In this document: positions 1 through 12,060 of the stretch, one piece after another
Layout of the letters: every line of letters begins with the position of its first letter
Numbering within the stretch: position 1 is the stretch's first letter
Assembly (NCBI RefSeq): GCF_028502605.1
Contig: NC_079235.1
Span: 3,286,001 to 3,350,000, forward strand
DNA: 64,000 nucleotides
Direction: 5' to 3'
From: Trichoderma breve
Taxonomy: Eukaryota; Ascomycota; Sordariomycetes; Hypocreales; Hypocreaceae
The notes under the pieces: generated by a model
Seen by the model: the letters and a program-made list of their open reading frames with translations, nothing else
What the model was told of the DNA's origin: nothing
Databases searched by the model: none
Translations under genes and position numbers: made by a program

Positions 1-807
1 ACAATTCGCCGCTGCGGCACTGTTTGAATTCCAAGGGTGACGAAACCAACCGTTGCAAAGTATCCTCAATTTAGCTCTGGCATTCAGCAAGGTACCTCGC
101 CAGTGCAAATGCGGTGGAGAGAGACCTGTCGCAAAGGGGACCGCGCTCAGGGGAACCCGAGTTGGAACGTGGGCCCGCTAATGTTCTCTCAGACGCCTGT
201 AGCCTCGCAAAACAGGTGCTGCAGCAGCAATTAACACTGGACGGCCCCCTTTCAGCATCAGACGTCTCGTATCAGAAATCCCAGGGAGGGGGAGCGAGGA
301 GACAGAGGCTGTTAGATTAGACGTTGATCCGTGCTCAATTGCTATTATTACATGTACTCTGTCAGCTCCCGGGCAAAAGAACTGCTGAGTTGAGCTCTGG
401 GATCCTCTTTGGCCTCAACTGCGCCTCTAACTTGCTGCCGCTGCGAGGCCAATCACTGGCAGTGCTGACGTACCGCCCTGAGCCTCGAACAAGCGTGCCG
501 CTACAGCGTGTTGAAATAGCGGGTTGCGCGCCGAAACGAGGCTGTGCAGGGGAACCTTCAACGGAACACATCAGCGGTCTTACGGAGCCAGAGCAGACCC
601 TACCCTATCGATATCGCGGGACCAGGTGTCAACCCGATTTCGAGCTTGCTTTTGCGAGCCTTGAATACGAAGTAGAGCCACCACGTCCGCCACTTTTCAG
701 AAACCAACAACAACAATAACCACCACGAATCAACAAAACCCGCCGTCGATCCCGCATGCGTTGCCTTTCCGACATCTCGATCGCCTAACCATCACTTGTC
801 CTCCGGC
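1..807. other. 5' flank of the P4-ATPase gene
   Basis: No credible gene is seen here. Several short open frames exist but are low-complexity and unlike any family. The last 100 bases before the ATG are rich in CAA/CCA triplets (about 702-760), typical of a fungal 5' leader. This is most simply the promoter and untranslated leader of the downstream flippase gene. No clear TATA box was found. Confidence 0.6.
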
Positions 808-3800
808 ATGGCTGGACGACACCCCATAGGAGGCCATGGCGGGCCCTCGAATAACGACGACCTGCTGCTCGACCTGGACAACGAGCAGCCCGTATACAAC
901 GCGGGGCAGCGGTCGGCCCTGAACGATGACGATCTGGCACGGGCGTACGAGCACGATCAGGATCCGTCGAGCCGACCGTCGGTGTCCTATGATGATTTTG
1001 TCGGCGCCGAGCCCTCATATCCTCCCCCGGGTCGCTCTGGCGGAGCGCAGATGGCGCAGCCCTCAGAGCGGTCGGGGCCCTATCACAACCATCAATTCAG
1101 TCAGTCCTCGGACCTCGACAACTACCCGCGCTATGCCGACGACTTCGACGAGGACGAGATGTATTACCAGCATGGCGGCGCTCCTGGTGCGGGGCCTTCG
1201 TCAGCTGCTAGAGACAATGCGAGAACCCGGAATAGCGTGCTGACTCTGGGAGGAGGCTTCTTTGGCAAGCTGAAGCATAGGCTGGGCATGGGCCAGGGCT
1301 ATTCAGAGATGGACTTGCCGTTGACCGAGCCGGGACTCGATCGAGGCGGGTCGCAGCAACAGCAGCAGCCCAAGGCCAAGAAGTCGGGCAACTTCAAGTT
1401 CGGCTTTGGCAGGGGTAAGCCAGATCCCGCGAGTCTGGGACCAAGAATCATCCACCTCAACAACCCCCCCGCCAATGCCGCCAACAAGTACGCCGGTAAC
1501 CACATCTCGACGGCCAAGTACAACGTTGTCACCTTTCTCCCAAAGTTCCTCTTCGAGCAGTTCTCCAAGGTTGCCAACATCTTCTTCCTGTTTACGGCCG
1601 CCCTGCAGCAGATTCCTGGATTGTCACCCACCAACAGGTATACGACGATTGGACCCCTGGCTGTTGTGCTTTTGGTTTCCGCTGGTAAGGAATTGGTGGA
1701 GGATTACCGGAGAAGAGTTGCGGACAATGCTCTCAACACTTCCACGGCGCGAGTTTTACGGGGCTCCAGTTTTACGGACACGAAATGGAATGCTGTAGCG
1801 GTGGGTGATGTGGTCAGGGTTGAATCTGAGGAGCCGTTTCCAGCCGATCTGGTTCTTTTGGCAAGTTCCGAGCCCGAGGGTCTCTGTTATATCGAAACAG
1901 CAAACTTGGATGGCGAGACCAACTTGAAGATTAAGCAAGCCCTTCCGGAGACGTCTACCCTGGTTTCCCCTAGCGAAGTGAGCCGACTGGGTGGTCGCAT
2001 CAAGTCGGAACAGCCCAACAGCAGCCTGTACACGTACGAAGCAACATTGATCATGCAAGCTGGTGGAGGAGAAAAGGAGCTGGCCCTGAATCCCGAGCAG
2101 CTGCTTCTTCGAGGTGCCACCCTGAGAAACACCCCCTGGATCCACGGCATCGTCGTTTTCACGGGCCACGAGACCAAGCTGATGCGAAACGCCACCGCGA
2201 CACCAATCAAGCGAACCAAGGTCGAAAGGCAGCTCAACTGGCTCGTGCTCATGTTGGTCGGCATGCTGCTGGTGCTTAGCGTCATCAGTACCGTTGGAGA
2301 CTTGGTGATGCGCGGCGCTACTGGCGACTCGCTTTCGTATCTCTATCTGGACAAAATCGACAGTGCTGGAACCGCAGCCTCGACGTTTTTCAAAGACATG
2401 GTTACGTACTGGGTGCTTTTCTCTGCCCTCGTGCCAATCTCTCTCTTTGTCACGGTGGAGTTGGTCAAGTATTGGCATGGAATCCTTATCAACGACGATC
2501 TTGACATGTACTACGACAAGACTGATACTCCAGCTACCTGCCGAACATCAAGTTTGGTCGAAGAACTCGGCATGGTCGAGTACGTATTCTCGGACAAGAC
2601 TGGTACGCTTACCTGCAACATGATGGAATTCAAGCAATGCTCCATTGGCGGCATTATGTATGCCGAAGAGGTTCCCGAGGACCGCCGAGCGACGGGCGTG
2701 GACGACGAAGAGGCAGCTATTTACGACTTCAAGGCGCTCCAGGCCAACTTGACCCAAGGACATCAGACTGCCGGGATGATTGACCATTTCCTCGCGCTTC
2801 TTGCTACCTGCCACACGGTTATCCCTGAGATGGACGAAAAAGGCCAAATTAAATATCAAGCTGCCTCCCCTGACGAAGGTGCCCTTGTGGCTGGAGCCGT
2901 CACCATGGGCTACAGGTTCACTGCGCGAAAGCCGAAATCCGTCATCATCGAAGCCAATGGCCGGGAAATGGAGTACGAACTGTTGGCCGTCTGCGAATTC
3001 AACTCGACCCGTAAGCGCATGTCTGCCATCTTCCGCTGCCCTGACGGAAAGATTCGTGTTTACTGCAAGGGTGCCGATACCGTCATTCTGGAACGCCTCA
3101 ACGACCAAAACCCCCACGTCGAAATCACTCTGCGTCACCTCGAGGAATACGCATCGGAGGGTCTGCGGACGCTCTGCTTGGCTATGCGTGAAGTGCCAGA
3201 ACAAGAGTACCACGAGTGGCGCCAGATCTTTGATACTGCGGCAACAACTGTGGGCGGCAACCGAGCGGATGAGCTGGACAAGGCTGCTGAGATTATCGAA
3301 CATGACTTTTACCTTCTTGGTGCCACTGCTATCGAGGATCGCCTCCAAGATGGCGTACCGGAGACAATTCACACCCTGCAACAGGCTAACATCAAAGTCT
3401 GGGTTCTGACCGGAGATCGACAGGAGACGGCCATCAACATTGGTATGAGTTGCAAACTTCTCAGCGAGGATATGATGCTTCTGATCGTCAACGAGGAATC
3501 GGCAGCCGCAACTCGCGACAACATCCAGAAGAAGATTGATGCCATCAGGACGCAAGGCGACGGTACTATCGAAATGGAATCTCTGGCGCTTGTCATTGAC
3601 GGAAAGTCTCTCACGTATGCCCTCGAGAAGGATCTGGAAAAGCTATTCCTCGACCTCGCCATTATGTGCAAGGCCGTCATCTGCTGTCGTGTGTCACCCC
3701 TGCAAAAGGCTCTGGTCGTCAAGCTGGTCAAGAAGTACCAGAAGCAGTCGATTCTTCTTGCTATCGGTGACGGAGCAAACGACGTTTCCATGATCCAGGC

Positions 3801-4936
3801 GGCGCACATTGGCGTTGGTATCAGCGGTGTTGAAGGTCTGCAGGCTGCTCGAAGTGCCGACGTGGCCATTGCCCAGTTTAGGTATCTACGGAAGCTTCTG
3901 CTTGTCCACGGCGCATGGAGCTACCAGCGAGTGAGCAAGACGATTCTGTTTTCCTTTTACAAGAACATTGCTCTGTACTTGACGCAGTTTTGGTACACGT
4001 TCCAGAATGTCTTTTCCGGCCAGGTCATTTACGAATCTTGGACCTTGTCCTTCTACAACGTCTTCTATACGGTTCTTCCGCCGCTGGCCATTGGTATTCT
4101 GGACCAGTTCATCTCTGCGCGGTTGCTCGATCGCTACCCTCAGCTCTACATGATGGGCCAGCAAAATTCCGCGTTCAAGCTGAAGGTGTTTGCGCAGTGG
4201 ATTGCCAACGCCATCTATCACTCCATCGTCCTCTACATCTTTGCTGAGCTCATCTGGTACAGCGATGTCATTGACGGCCAAGGCCAGACTGACGGACATT
4301 GGGTCTGGGGAACTGCTCTGTACGGAGCTGTGCTCCTCACTGTCTTAGGTAAGGCAGCGCTGGTAACCAACAACTGGACCAAGTACCATGTGATGGCCAT
4401 CCCCGGCAGCATGGTCATTTGGTGGGTGTTTATCGCCGTTTACGGTACCGTCGCACCCAAGATCAACATTTCAACCGAGTACCATGGCGTCATTCCCAAA
4501 CTGTACAGCAGCCCCGTCTTCTGGCTTCAAACCTTTGTCCTTGCGTTGTTGTGTTTGTCACGAGACATTGCCTGGAAATACGCCAAGCGAATGTACCGGC
4601 CACAGACATACCACCACATTCAGGAGATTCAAAAGTACAATATTCAGGATTACCGGCCTAGGTATGTAGCACAGCCGCCCCCGTGTCCCTTTAATCTAGC
4701 AATCTTGAAACTTGACGTGATAGAAATGCGCCGCTGACTTTGTATTAAACAGGATGGAGCAATTCCAGAAAGCTATCCGTAAGGTTCGGCAGGTGCAGCG
4801 TATGCGTAAGCAGCGTGGCTATGCCTTTTCGCAGGCCGACGAGAGCCAGACGCGCGTGCTTCAGGCATACGACACGACAAAGCACCGAGGCCGGTACGGA
4901 GAAATGGCCAGCTCAAGACCAATAGACGGGATGTAA
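808..4936 (+). CDS. drs2: Phospholipid-translocating P4-ATPase (flippase), Drs2 type
   Basis: A P4-ATPase moves aminophospholipids from the lumenal to the cytosolic leaflet of trans-Golgi and endosomal membranes, normally with a Cdc50-family partner. The start is the ATG at 808; the open frame extends upstream only through a TTG. One intron (4662-4752, GTATGT...CAG) splits an Arg codon and joins a basic C-terminal tail ending at 4936, giving about 1345 residues, close to yeast Drs2. Visible motifs are the actuator DGET at residue 368, PISL in membrane segment 4, the phosphorylation site DKTGTLT with Asp596, and the hinge GDGANDVSM near 988. The disordered, acidic, Gln-rich first 200 residues resemble Drs2 N-tails. 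About ten membrane segments are apparent in two groups. The PISL sequence and length favour the Drs2/DnfB subclass over Dnf1/2. All catalytic motifs are intact. Confidence 0.95.
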
Positions 4937-6099
4937 AAAACAAGTTTCTGTTTCAGGATGGTTGTAATGATTCTTTTTCCTTTATCTTTACGTCATGTCA
5001 TAAAGGAGTGAGTGAGTGCTATTTTTAGGAGGGAAAAGGGTAGTGGCGCAAAGATGGCGGCCACGTCGATGCGTCTTTATTTTTTTGGTGATGACTTACA
5101 GCCTAATGAGGCTATGATGCCCTTGCTTTTTTCTTTTTTTTCTGAGACTAGCTATTATGCCATATATGATGTCTTCGTCCAGGTCTTTCTGGTTGGCTGT
5201 GCTTTGTTTATCTTGAGCTGTTACATTACGTATCTTGGCATGGCATGGCATGGGACTGCAAGGAAAAGGGGGAGGGAGAGCGCGCGGAATAAAAACGGGT
5301 GCTTGCCTGCGTTGTATGGAGTTGGAATTATGCTACTGGGGTGTTGTTTGTGTTTTGAGTTTAAAATATTTTTACAAGAAAAGAAGAGAAGTGAGGGAAG
5401 TGGAGTGGCTAGTGTAGGGAAAATGAAACTAGGAAATGATGGCATTTGTTTGAAGCTGAAATGTGACTTGTGAAATGATGTCGGGGGTATAGAGTTTGTG
5501 TATCGAGGGTTTGTATGGAATCTGTGATGATGAGTTTACGAAGATGCGGCTGTTGTAACAAATTTGATCTGTCGTGGTGTGGTGGACGACGATATGTCTA
5601 AGGATGTTTGAAGAAGGGCTTCATATTTGTCAGTTCCTGAGAGCACCGCTTATGGATCTTCAACTTCGTATCATGCACATAAAAGTCGAGTAGATCAGGC
5701 GTAAGAGGATAAAGACCTGGAATCAACTCGCTATAGATTCACTCGTAGGTTATAGATGACATATCTGCGGCTCTTTACGATATTGATCTCTTAATCGAAA
5801 GGCTACGGCAGCTATTTGCATAGACGGGAGTGCTATCGCAATAACGAACAAAGAACATGGTGCCGCAATGGTGATATCTTCTTCTGCTTCTATAGTCATG
5901 TATGGACAATCCTAGAGCCGCTTCTCCTTGTTACAAAAAGCCAGAAGCCCTTTTGCTATCCACTGGGTGGCCGCAGGTATTAATTGGTGGGATAAGGTTG
6001 TGACAATATGTTTCTTTCTGAACCATATAATATTGTGTCTCTAAATCGAGTGAGCATTTATTGCTACATGTTCTATAAACCACGTTATATCATAGCGAC
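4937..6099. other. Intergenic region, flippase 3' side
   Basis: This holds the T-rich 3' untranslated region of the flippase gene, followed by AT-richer intergenic DNA. A 153-codon open frame (5012-5473) was considered and dismissed as spurious: it lies where the 3' UTR should be and has no family resemblance. Nothing else was recognised. Confidence 0.6.
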
Positions 6100-6540
6100 T
6101 TACTCAGCACAGTGAACACCGATGGTTACAAAAGCATTTCCAAGTGTCGTGGTTCGAAGGAAATCCTCGTCCCCTTGCCGTGTGACTAATGCTGGCCGGG
6201 TGCCCTGATGATTATAGACGCGGTAGCCACCGGTTTTCTGAGGGATGAATGTAAACTGCTCTCCTGGGCCATAGCTGTCCCATTTACAACAGAAATAGCC
6301 ACGCGTCCGGTTTACGCCAAGAGAGTGGCCGGTTCCGACATTGGCGAATGTCTGTCTGTTCTCAACATGTGGATCAAGTCGCCACATCTGATTGCGACTA
6401 TTGTCGAATGGCCTTAATTTCAGATCCTGGTAATCACCAGCAGTCAGGACTTCATTAGTGTTGAGAATGGACAGTATATAGATCTGCCCCACGCATAATT
6501 CATCATCTCCATGACCGGGAATGACAGCGAGCAATGACAT
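6100..6540 (-). CDS. Small beta-trefoil (ricin-B-like) domain protein, single exon
   Basis: This is an intact 146-residue frame with an ATG start at 6540. The pattern is that of a beta-trefoil fold: a repeated hydrophobic/Gly/Asn rhythm with GQIYIL near residue 18, NQMWRL near 50, and a third strand set containing GYRVYN. This matches ricin-B-type carbohydrate-binding modules, one trefoil long. No signal peptide, catalytic domain or toxin chain is present, so at most a sugar-binding role is inferred, probably cytosolic. A TATATATA element lies 82 bases upstream (6622-6629). The gene stands alone in AT-rich DNA with no close neighbour. The family call is moderate: it rests on fold-like periodicity, not on a strong signature, and QxW motifs are degenerate. 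Confidence 0.6.
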   Translation of the reverse strand: MSLLAVIPGHGDDELCVGQIYILSILNTNEVLTAGDYQDLKLRPFDNSRNQMWRLDPHVENRQTFANVGTGHSLGVNRTRGYFCCKWDSYGPGEQFTFIPQKTGGYRVYNHQGTRPALVTRQGDEDFLRTTTLGNAFVTIGVHCAE

Positions 6541-6621
6541 GATTGAAAGGGTTACACAGGGGTAAGGAAAGATAGGTTAAGAGTCTAATGATAATATGGA
6601 GCTTGATCGCATTCCCTCTGG

Positions 6622-6629
6622 TATATATA
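6622..6629 (-). promoter_or_regulatory. TATA box of the beta-trefoil gene
   Basis: A TATATATA run sits 82 bases upstream of the ATG at 6540 on the minus strand, a normal distance for a TATA-driven fungal promoter. The element is self-complementary, so strand is assigned from the gene it precedes. Confidence 0.45.
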
Positions 6630-8296
6630 ATTCTTCAATCATCCTATAAGGGCTGTCTTGGGAACAGGGAATGCTACGTTCTGTTATACGGTATTGACTA
6701 TGTTACAAGTCAACCACCCTCCTGCAAATTCTATTCATGGTGGAATCCTTCTAATTTATGAGATATATTAACTTGTAGTAGAAAATTCCATTCAATGTCC
6801 TCAGTAACGAATAGGTTGTCAAATGATTGTGGGGCTGTCGGCCTCCCGCAGCAGGACTGTGTGTGGTTACGTATGTTGTAATGGTACCTTATATCCCAAC
6901 CGCTTTAAACTGAGAACGGCTGGGTATCCAATATCCTGTGTATCACTTTGCGGCTACCTTACATTGATACTAATCATACCAGAAACTGGAAGAATATAGC
7001 AGCTGACACTAGAAAAAAGTAGCGGGAGTAGCTTAGAGTACTGGTGATAGTTGCAGATGCTCAGAGAATCAGAAACCATCTACTACTAGAGATCTACTTA
7101 CTAAGGACCAAAAGTGAATAAAAGGCTTCCCTTTGCATTCTACATAGCCAGAAACAACCAAGCAGTGCCAGTACTGTTTTTGGAATATGATATATAGTAA
7201 TACACGTAATCATGTTGTGCAACACATGACACTCCACACCAAATACGCAGCTCACCAGACCAAAAAGTCACACGAAACATAAAGAATAATAACACCTCTC
7301 CATACGACGCTTCCGCCACCTCGTCACACATTTCAATTTTCTGACCAACCAGAGACGCGCTTCTTCGCATCACCTATAATTAAACTTCTGTGTAATCCTG
7401 GTAGTTGCTCGAGCACAACGTTTTAGACAGCACAAAGATGCACGACATACGCTAGGCGTCGCGATGCTGCATAAGATACGGCCACTTACATGTTACGATG
7501 TGGTAAAAAGACGCCCCTTGTTTTGAACTGCACAAATAAAGATACAGAGAGAGACGTAGAGACATGCACTTCATTATGCACTCCTGCGCCGCCAAGTGGC
7601 CACACGAATATCTCCTGCTTGTTAACTCCAAAAATAGTGTTGCGTTGCACAGCAACTTGTTCAACAACTACCCCAGAATTGGCGACTCTATCACAGGCAA
7701 GAGAGTCTCACAGCTGCGCAAACAAATTAGAAAATAGGGACACCAGGTAAACTCGAACGAAAACAAACCGCCTATCGACTCTAATACTCTCGAAAAAACA
7801 CCCAATAACAGCGTCACCGATACTGACCTCTTCTAACCGAGATAACTTACAAAACACCTGCACGTATTCATCCATGTAATAATAGATAAGACACTCCGCG
7901 TATCTCAGTCTCTCAGTCCCTCTTCCGAAGCCGCTGCATCCCATGCCATCCATAACCGAAAAAACGCAGGTCCCCTATTCTCTTAATCCCTACATTACCG
8001 CCAGGCACCACCAAATGCAAATGCAAATGCAATGCAAGAGAACCCTTCGGAACCCGAACCTTGCATCCAGTACCTAGGCAGTCTACGAAAGATAAGAGAA
8101 ACACAAGGTAAGGTAAGACATTTCCTTGCTTATCCAGCTAACTGTGGGGTAAAAAACGAAAACACAAGCTGCTGTTTTCGTGCGACTGTTTGTGAGACAA
8201 GCAGAAGCAAGGTACATGTACTGTACAGGTAAGGGAGTACTTTACTTCGTACATGGCCAGTCATGATAAGCAAAACCGGAAGCAGCAACGAGATAC

Positions 8297-8334
8297 CTTA
8301 TCTAGAGGCCTTATCTGGTATCTCCGCCTTATCT
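8297..8334 (+). promoter_or_regulatory. Cluster of GATA-factor sites (three TTATCT copies)
   Basis: TTATCT (reverse AGATAA) occurs three times, at about 8298, 8311 and 8329. Further GATAA copies lie nearby at about 8092, 8266 and 8530. AGATAA is the consensus for fungal GATA zinc-finger regulators such as AreA/Nit2. The dense clustering is seen directly; a regulatory function is inferred, and no downstream gene is recognised. Confidence 0.4.
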
Positions 8335-8450
8335 ACCAGATACCTACCTATCTTATGTACCCAAGGTAGCATCTTAGTATCTCCTAATATTTGTACGAAC
8401 GCGTAACTGCACAATCATTAACTTCTAATGCTCAGTATACATAATTCACG

Positions 8451-8480
8451 TATAAAAGGGAGAAAGGCAGATATAAATAG
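8451..8480 (+). promoter_or_regulatory. Tandem TATA-like elements without an obvious gene
   Basis: TATAAAAG at 8451-8458 and TATAAATA at about 8472 follow the GATA cluster by 120-170 bases on the plus strand, in core-promoter arrangement. The next 1.2 kb holds no convincing plus-strand reading frame; the first notable ATG, near 8639, gives only 17 codons. It may drive a noncoding transcript or be chance. Confidence 0.3.
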
Positions 8481-9725
8481 CAGTACCTATTTGCAGTTGC
8501 AGCGTGAAGAAGATACAGTACAAAATAGGCAGGATAAGCGCCGAACACCGCCGAACGCTGCATGCAGCTGCTCGATTGAATCAAAGGATTCGTGACAAGT
8601 TGTTTTATTAAATTGATATTTATTGATTTATTGGTTTCATGGGTCCTGTCTGCCCCAAGAGATGCATCCCATCAGCCATAGCAAATAACTAAGCCTTTTG
8701 CCTCTCCGTCTTTTAGTATATAGTATAATAAATAAATGTATATGAAATATCCATGCAAAAGCGCCGCCAAATCATCATCCAAATACCTATGTCATGTCAT
8801 GCTTTATATCTAATCCATGTGACATGTAATAATAATCTTGTGCCAAGAGGCAATAAAAAGTCTTTAATGAAATAAGAGGAGAGAAGACGCAAGGAGAAGA
8901 AAGAGAAAAGAAATCCCAAAAGAAGAAAAATGTAGATAACAGTCCGGAAGCGAAGCGAAGCGACACTCCAGATGGCCTCGGTCGCCCGGGGCCCGCATTG
9001 GTGGAATGCAGTCACATATGCGGTGCAAGGTGACAGTGAGAGCGGCTGATAAGAGAGCTCAAGAGGTTGGGGATGTGAAAAAAGCGCCGTGCGAGGGGGG
9101 ACAATCCGTCGTCCAAAGTTGGTAAAGGGCCCGATAACCCCCCTCCATGGTGGTGACAAACAAACACTAGTAATAATAAAGGTAGAAGCGGAATGGTAAC
9201 ATCAAAACTTTTGTTTCGTTTCTCCCTGGAATAAAACGCCCGGATAAAAGTGAGTAAAACAATGAACAAGTGTGCCAGACAGCCGTGGGGGGAAGCATAA
9301 GCAAAGGGGCTGGCTGGATGCTCAGACGGACAGGCGAGACCATTCCACATGTCAGTTGATGGTGGTAACATGTTGAGACAACCCTTGCCGTTGGTACCAG
9401 GACCCCTGCAACCCCGCAATCGAGTCAATGCGCCGTTTGGCTAGGCTCTGGCAAAATGCGGAGAGGCGCGGTGTGAGTTGCAGCACCGTCACGACATCTG
9501 CACGCGCCAACACGGCCAGAGCACCCCCACAGCGGTGGCCAAGCTGCGCCAACCCAGTCCGAGGGCCTCAGACAGTCCGGTGATAGGCCGCCGTGGCCCA
9601 GCTGCTGGTAGCCGGCATGCCGTCCGCAAGGGGGGGGATGAGGCCGCTAGGGAGGTTCGAGGTGGACAGACTGCAGCCAGCCGCGTCCTCCTCATGCCCT
9701 CCCCAACGCATGCCTGCGTCCGAAA

Positions 9726-10650
9726 TCACCGAGACAGCATGGGGATGACAAGCTCGATGCTCTTTGGCCGCGAGCTGCTGCCAGGGTTTCGCGAGGGCAG
9801 TGGCCGGTCCATGGCTCCAGATGCAGTGTCGTGTGAGTAGGCGCCGCCATAGCCCAGATCGTAGGTGCTCGCCGACGAGAAGAAGCCGCTAGTAGAGGGT
9901 CGCGTGTACGAGTTGTTGGGGCTGGTAGCTGAGCTGCGGCTGAAGGGCCAGATACCGCTGCCCGTAGGTGATGGAGGGCTTGGCGGCCTCACGTTGAGGG
10001 ATCGCAAGGCGGACATGGCAGAGGTGTGGTAGTTGAGGGTGGTGCCTGGGGAAGCCGGAGGAGAGTTGCTGAAGTGCATCGAGCTGGGCCTCGATGGTGA
10101 GGCGCGCGGCACAATGTCTCGGGGCTCGGACTTGTCTCCAGGATAGTGAGCGTAGGAGTTGTGCACGGCACCGTAGTAGCTGTGAACCGTGGCGGCCTGC
10201 TGCGAAGACGACGAAGTCTGGTCAACTCGGCGGCATCTGTTATATCCAAAATTGTCAGCGGCCGTCATCAGTAGAGTTGGGGGTCTAGTATTGACATACG
10301 CATCAGAGCAGTACAGGAACATCTCATCGTAGGGGACAAACTGCTTCTCGCAGGTCATGCTGTGAGAAACAAGAGTCAGTAAAAAAGGCCATTTCATTTG
10401 CTGCACCACAAACTGGAGAGGCGTGTTCATACCAGTACTGGGGGAAGCTCTCCCGCTCGTCATTGTCCCAGACTTCGCTGTTATGCTCTCGGTTGCCTCG
10501 CCCGAGCTTCTGGGCATTGGATGGAGTGTGTCGTCGGGTCATGGCTGGTCGCTTGTACTGCGTAGGCGTGGCGGTAACAGCCTTTCGTACGTCTGTTGTA
10601 GATGAGTTGGCAGAGTAAGGTCCGGACTTTCGACGTTGATGATGAGGCAT
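9726..10650 (-). CDS. Ecl1-like lifespan regulatory factor (zinc-binding, three exons)
   Basis: Two introns (10360-10432 and 10237-10299) are placed by phase. They join a basic N-terminus, the motif FPQYC-MTCEKQFVPYDE and then FLYCSDACRRVDQTS, giving 262 residues. The C-M-T-C and Y-C-S-D-A-C pairs form the short zinc-binding signature of the fungal Ecl1/life-span regulatory factor family, whose yeast members extend chronological lifespan and respond to nutrient or zinc stress. Each Cys pair is completed only by splicing, which strongly supports the introns. The remainder is Ser/Pro-rich and disordered, with ARRHTP-like and GIWPFSRS segments. Its molecular activity, probably transcription-related, is known only from the family. 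It stands isolated between long gene-poor stretches. Confidence 0.86.
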
Positions 10651-12040
10651 TTGGAATGGGAGTCGAGCGACTAATAACTAATAAAGCGCCTAGGCCAGAC
10701 GAGTCCAGGTGCGTGGGTGAGGTGTTATCCTGGCAGCTCGTGGAACGAGGGTGTGGAACTACCAGGACGGTCCAAGGCTCGAGAGATAACCAAAAGCAAG
10801 GTTAAGTAAGGTAGCTGCAGGTTGGTGGCAGAACAGCCGCTGTGTCCACTTTATATCCTATTGGCAGGCAAATGGATGTGTGCGACGGGTCGTGCTGGAG
10901 AGCGTGTAGGATGAAGATGAAGATGAATAAAAGGAGGCTGTTGTCCTCATGCGTGACTTGAGAAATGGGCTGGACCTTGTGCCTCGTGTACTCGTAATAA
11001 CCAGATTGATGGCGGTCACACCGGAGACAATGGGCGAGCTGATCGACAGGATCCGGTAGATGGAAGGATGCTGCAGATCGATTCGTCGGGCAGATAAAAG
11101 CTATCCACTTTTGATGCTCAGTTGACAGGAGCAGTCCAAAGGCCAAATATAGGCGTATTAACGGTCAGATGGCACCGATTAGCAGGGTGAGATGGAAGTG
11201 GCCTTGGTGTAAGTGGCACGGGATTGTGGTCTAGTGCTGCCGAATGGAGGCGGAGCTGCAGTTTGGTTGGGTTGGGACGCGTCGATTTGCAAGGCGGAGC
11301 CGCAGGATGGAAATGAAGTGAAGAGAAGAGAAGAAGAAAAAGTGAGAGGTGAGAGGTGAGAAATGCTGGCGTGTGTGACTCCTTTTTCGATGTCGCGGGT
11401 TGATTATCTGTAATATACTGGAGCGCACAGTAATTGAGAACAGCCGAAAGCGGAGACACGAGTCGCAAAGTTTACAGCAGAGACGGTGACACAACTGTCG
11501 ACGCCCGGCTCCACAATGTCGCGATGGTACCAGGCAACGATGACTCTGTTTTTGTGGGCTGGTTTGCTTGTGTTAAGTTTTTTTTTTCTGGGACTTGGTT
11601 TGACGTTTGGCAGAAGACGAAAGCCTCTGTGATTGAAAATGTGGGCACGGAAAAGAATGATTGGCGGCCTGGAGCTTTGTTTTGTGGGAGAGAGATTGAA
11701 GCTCGGATGAAGGATCAATGGTACTGTAGGGCTGGGCTCGCTTGCATGGACTTGTAAGACGGGCTGACGTGCTTATGAGCCAAGATGTGGTGGAAGCTGC
11801 TAGCAAAGAAAAAGAGGTGCTGTGCTGTAAAAGTAAGCCTGGGGTGCAGCTGTTTTGGGCTTCTTTTGTTGCTGGATGTTGTGCGATTGGATTGATGCAG
11901 GAGAGAGAATGATGAAAGCCAAGGGGGTGCTGGCGATGATGCGATGATGCGCCGAGTACACGCAAGAGAGGGCAGGACAGCACAACGGATCAAACGATGG
12001 GAAACCAGGGCTTGCAAACTCTCGCTGCTGTGCCTTGAAA

Positions 12041-12060
12041 GATGAGATGAGATGAGATGG
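12041..12060. repeat. GATGA microsatellite
   Basis: About four copies of GATGA run in tandem in noncoding DNA. No function is suggested. Confidence 0.7.

Larger units (their letters stand above)
6541..9725. other. Gene-poor AT-rich interval (3.2 kb)
   Basis: No protein family was recognisable on either strand. It contains a short CAAATG microsatellite (about 8010-8035), a cluster of GATA-type sites and two TATA-like boxes (listed separately), and AT-rich stretches near 8600-8760. The last part (about 8800-9725) may be the 3' UTR of the Ecl1-like gene. The short frames present look random. Confidence 0.6.

Noticed and set aside
324..719. 131-codon frame upstream of the flippase
   Set aside because: It ends in the CAA-rich leader of the next gene and has no similarity to known proteins.
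2548..3555. 335-codon frame antisense to the P4-ATPase
   Set aside because: It is a shadow of the coding strand; the sense frame carries all catalytic motifs.
5012..5473. 153-codon plus-strand frame after the flippase gene
   Set aside because: It lies in the expected 3' UTR, has no family resemblance and no coding-like bias.
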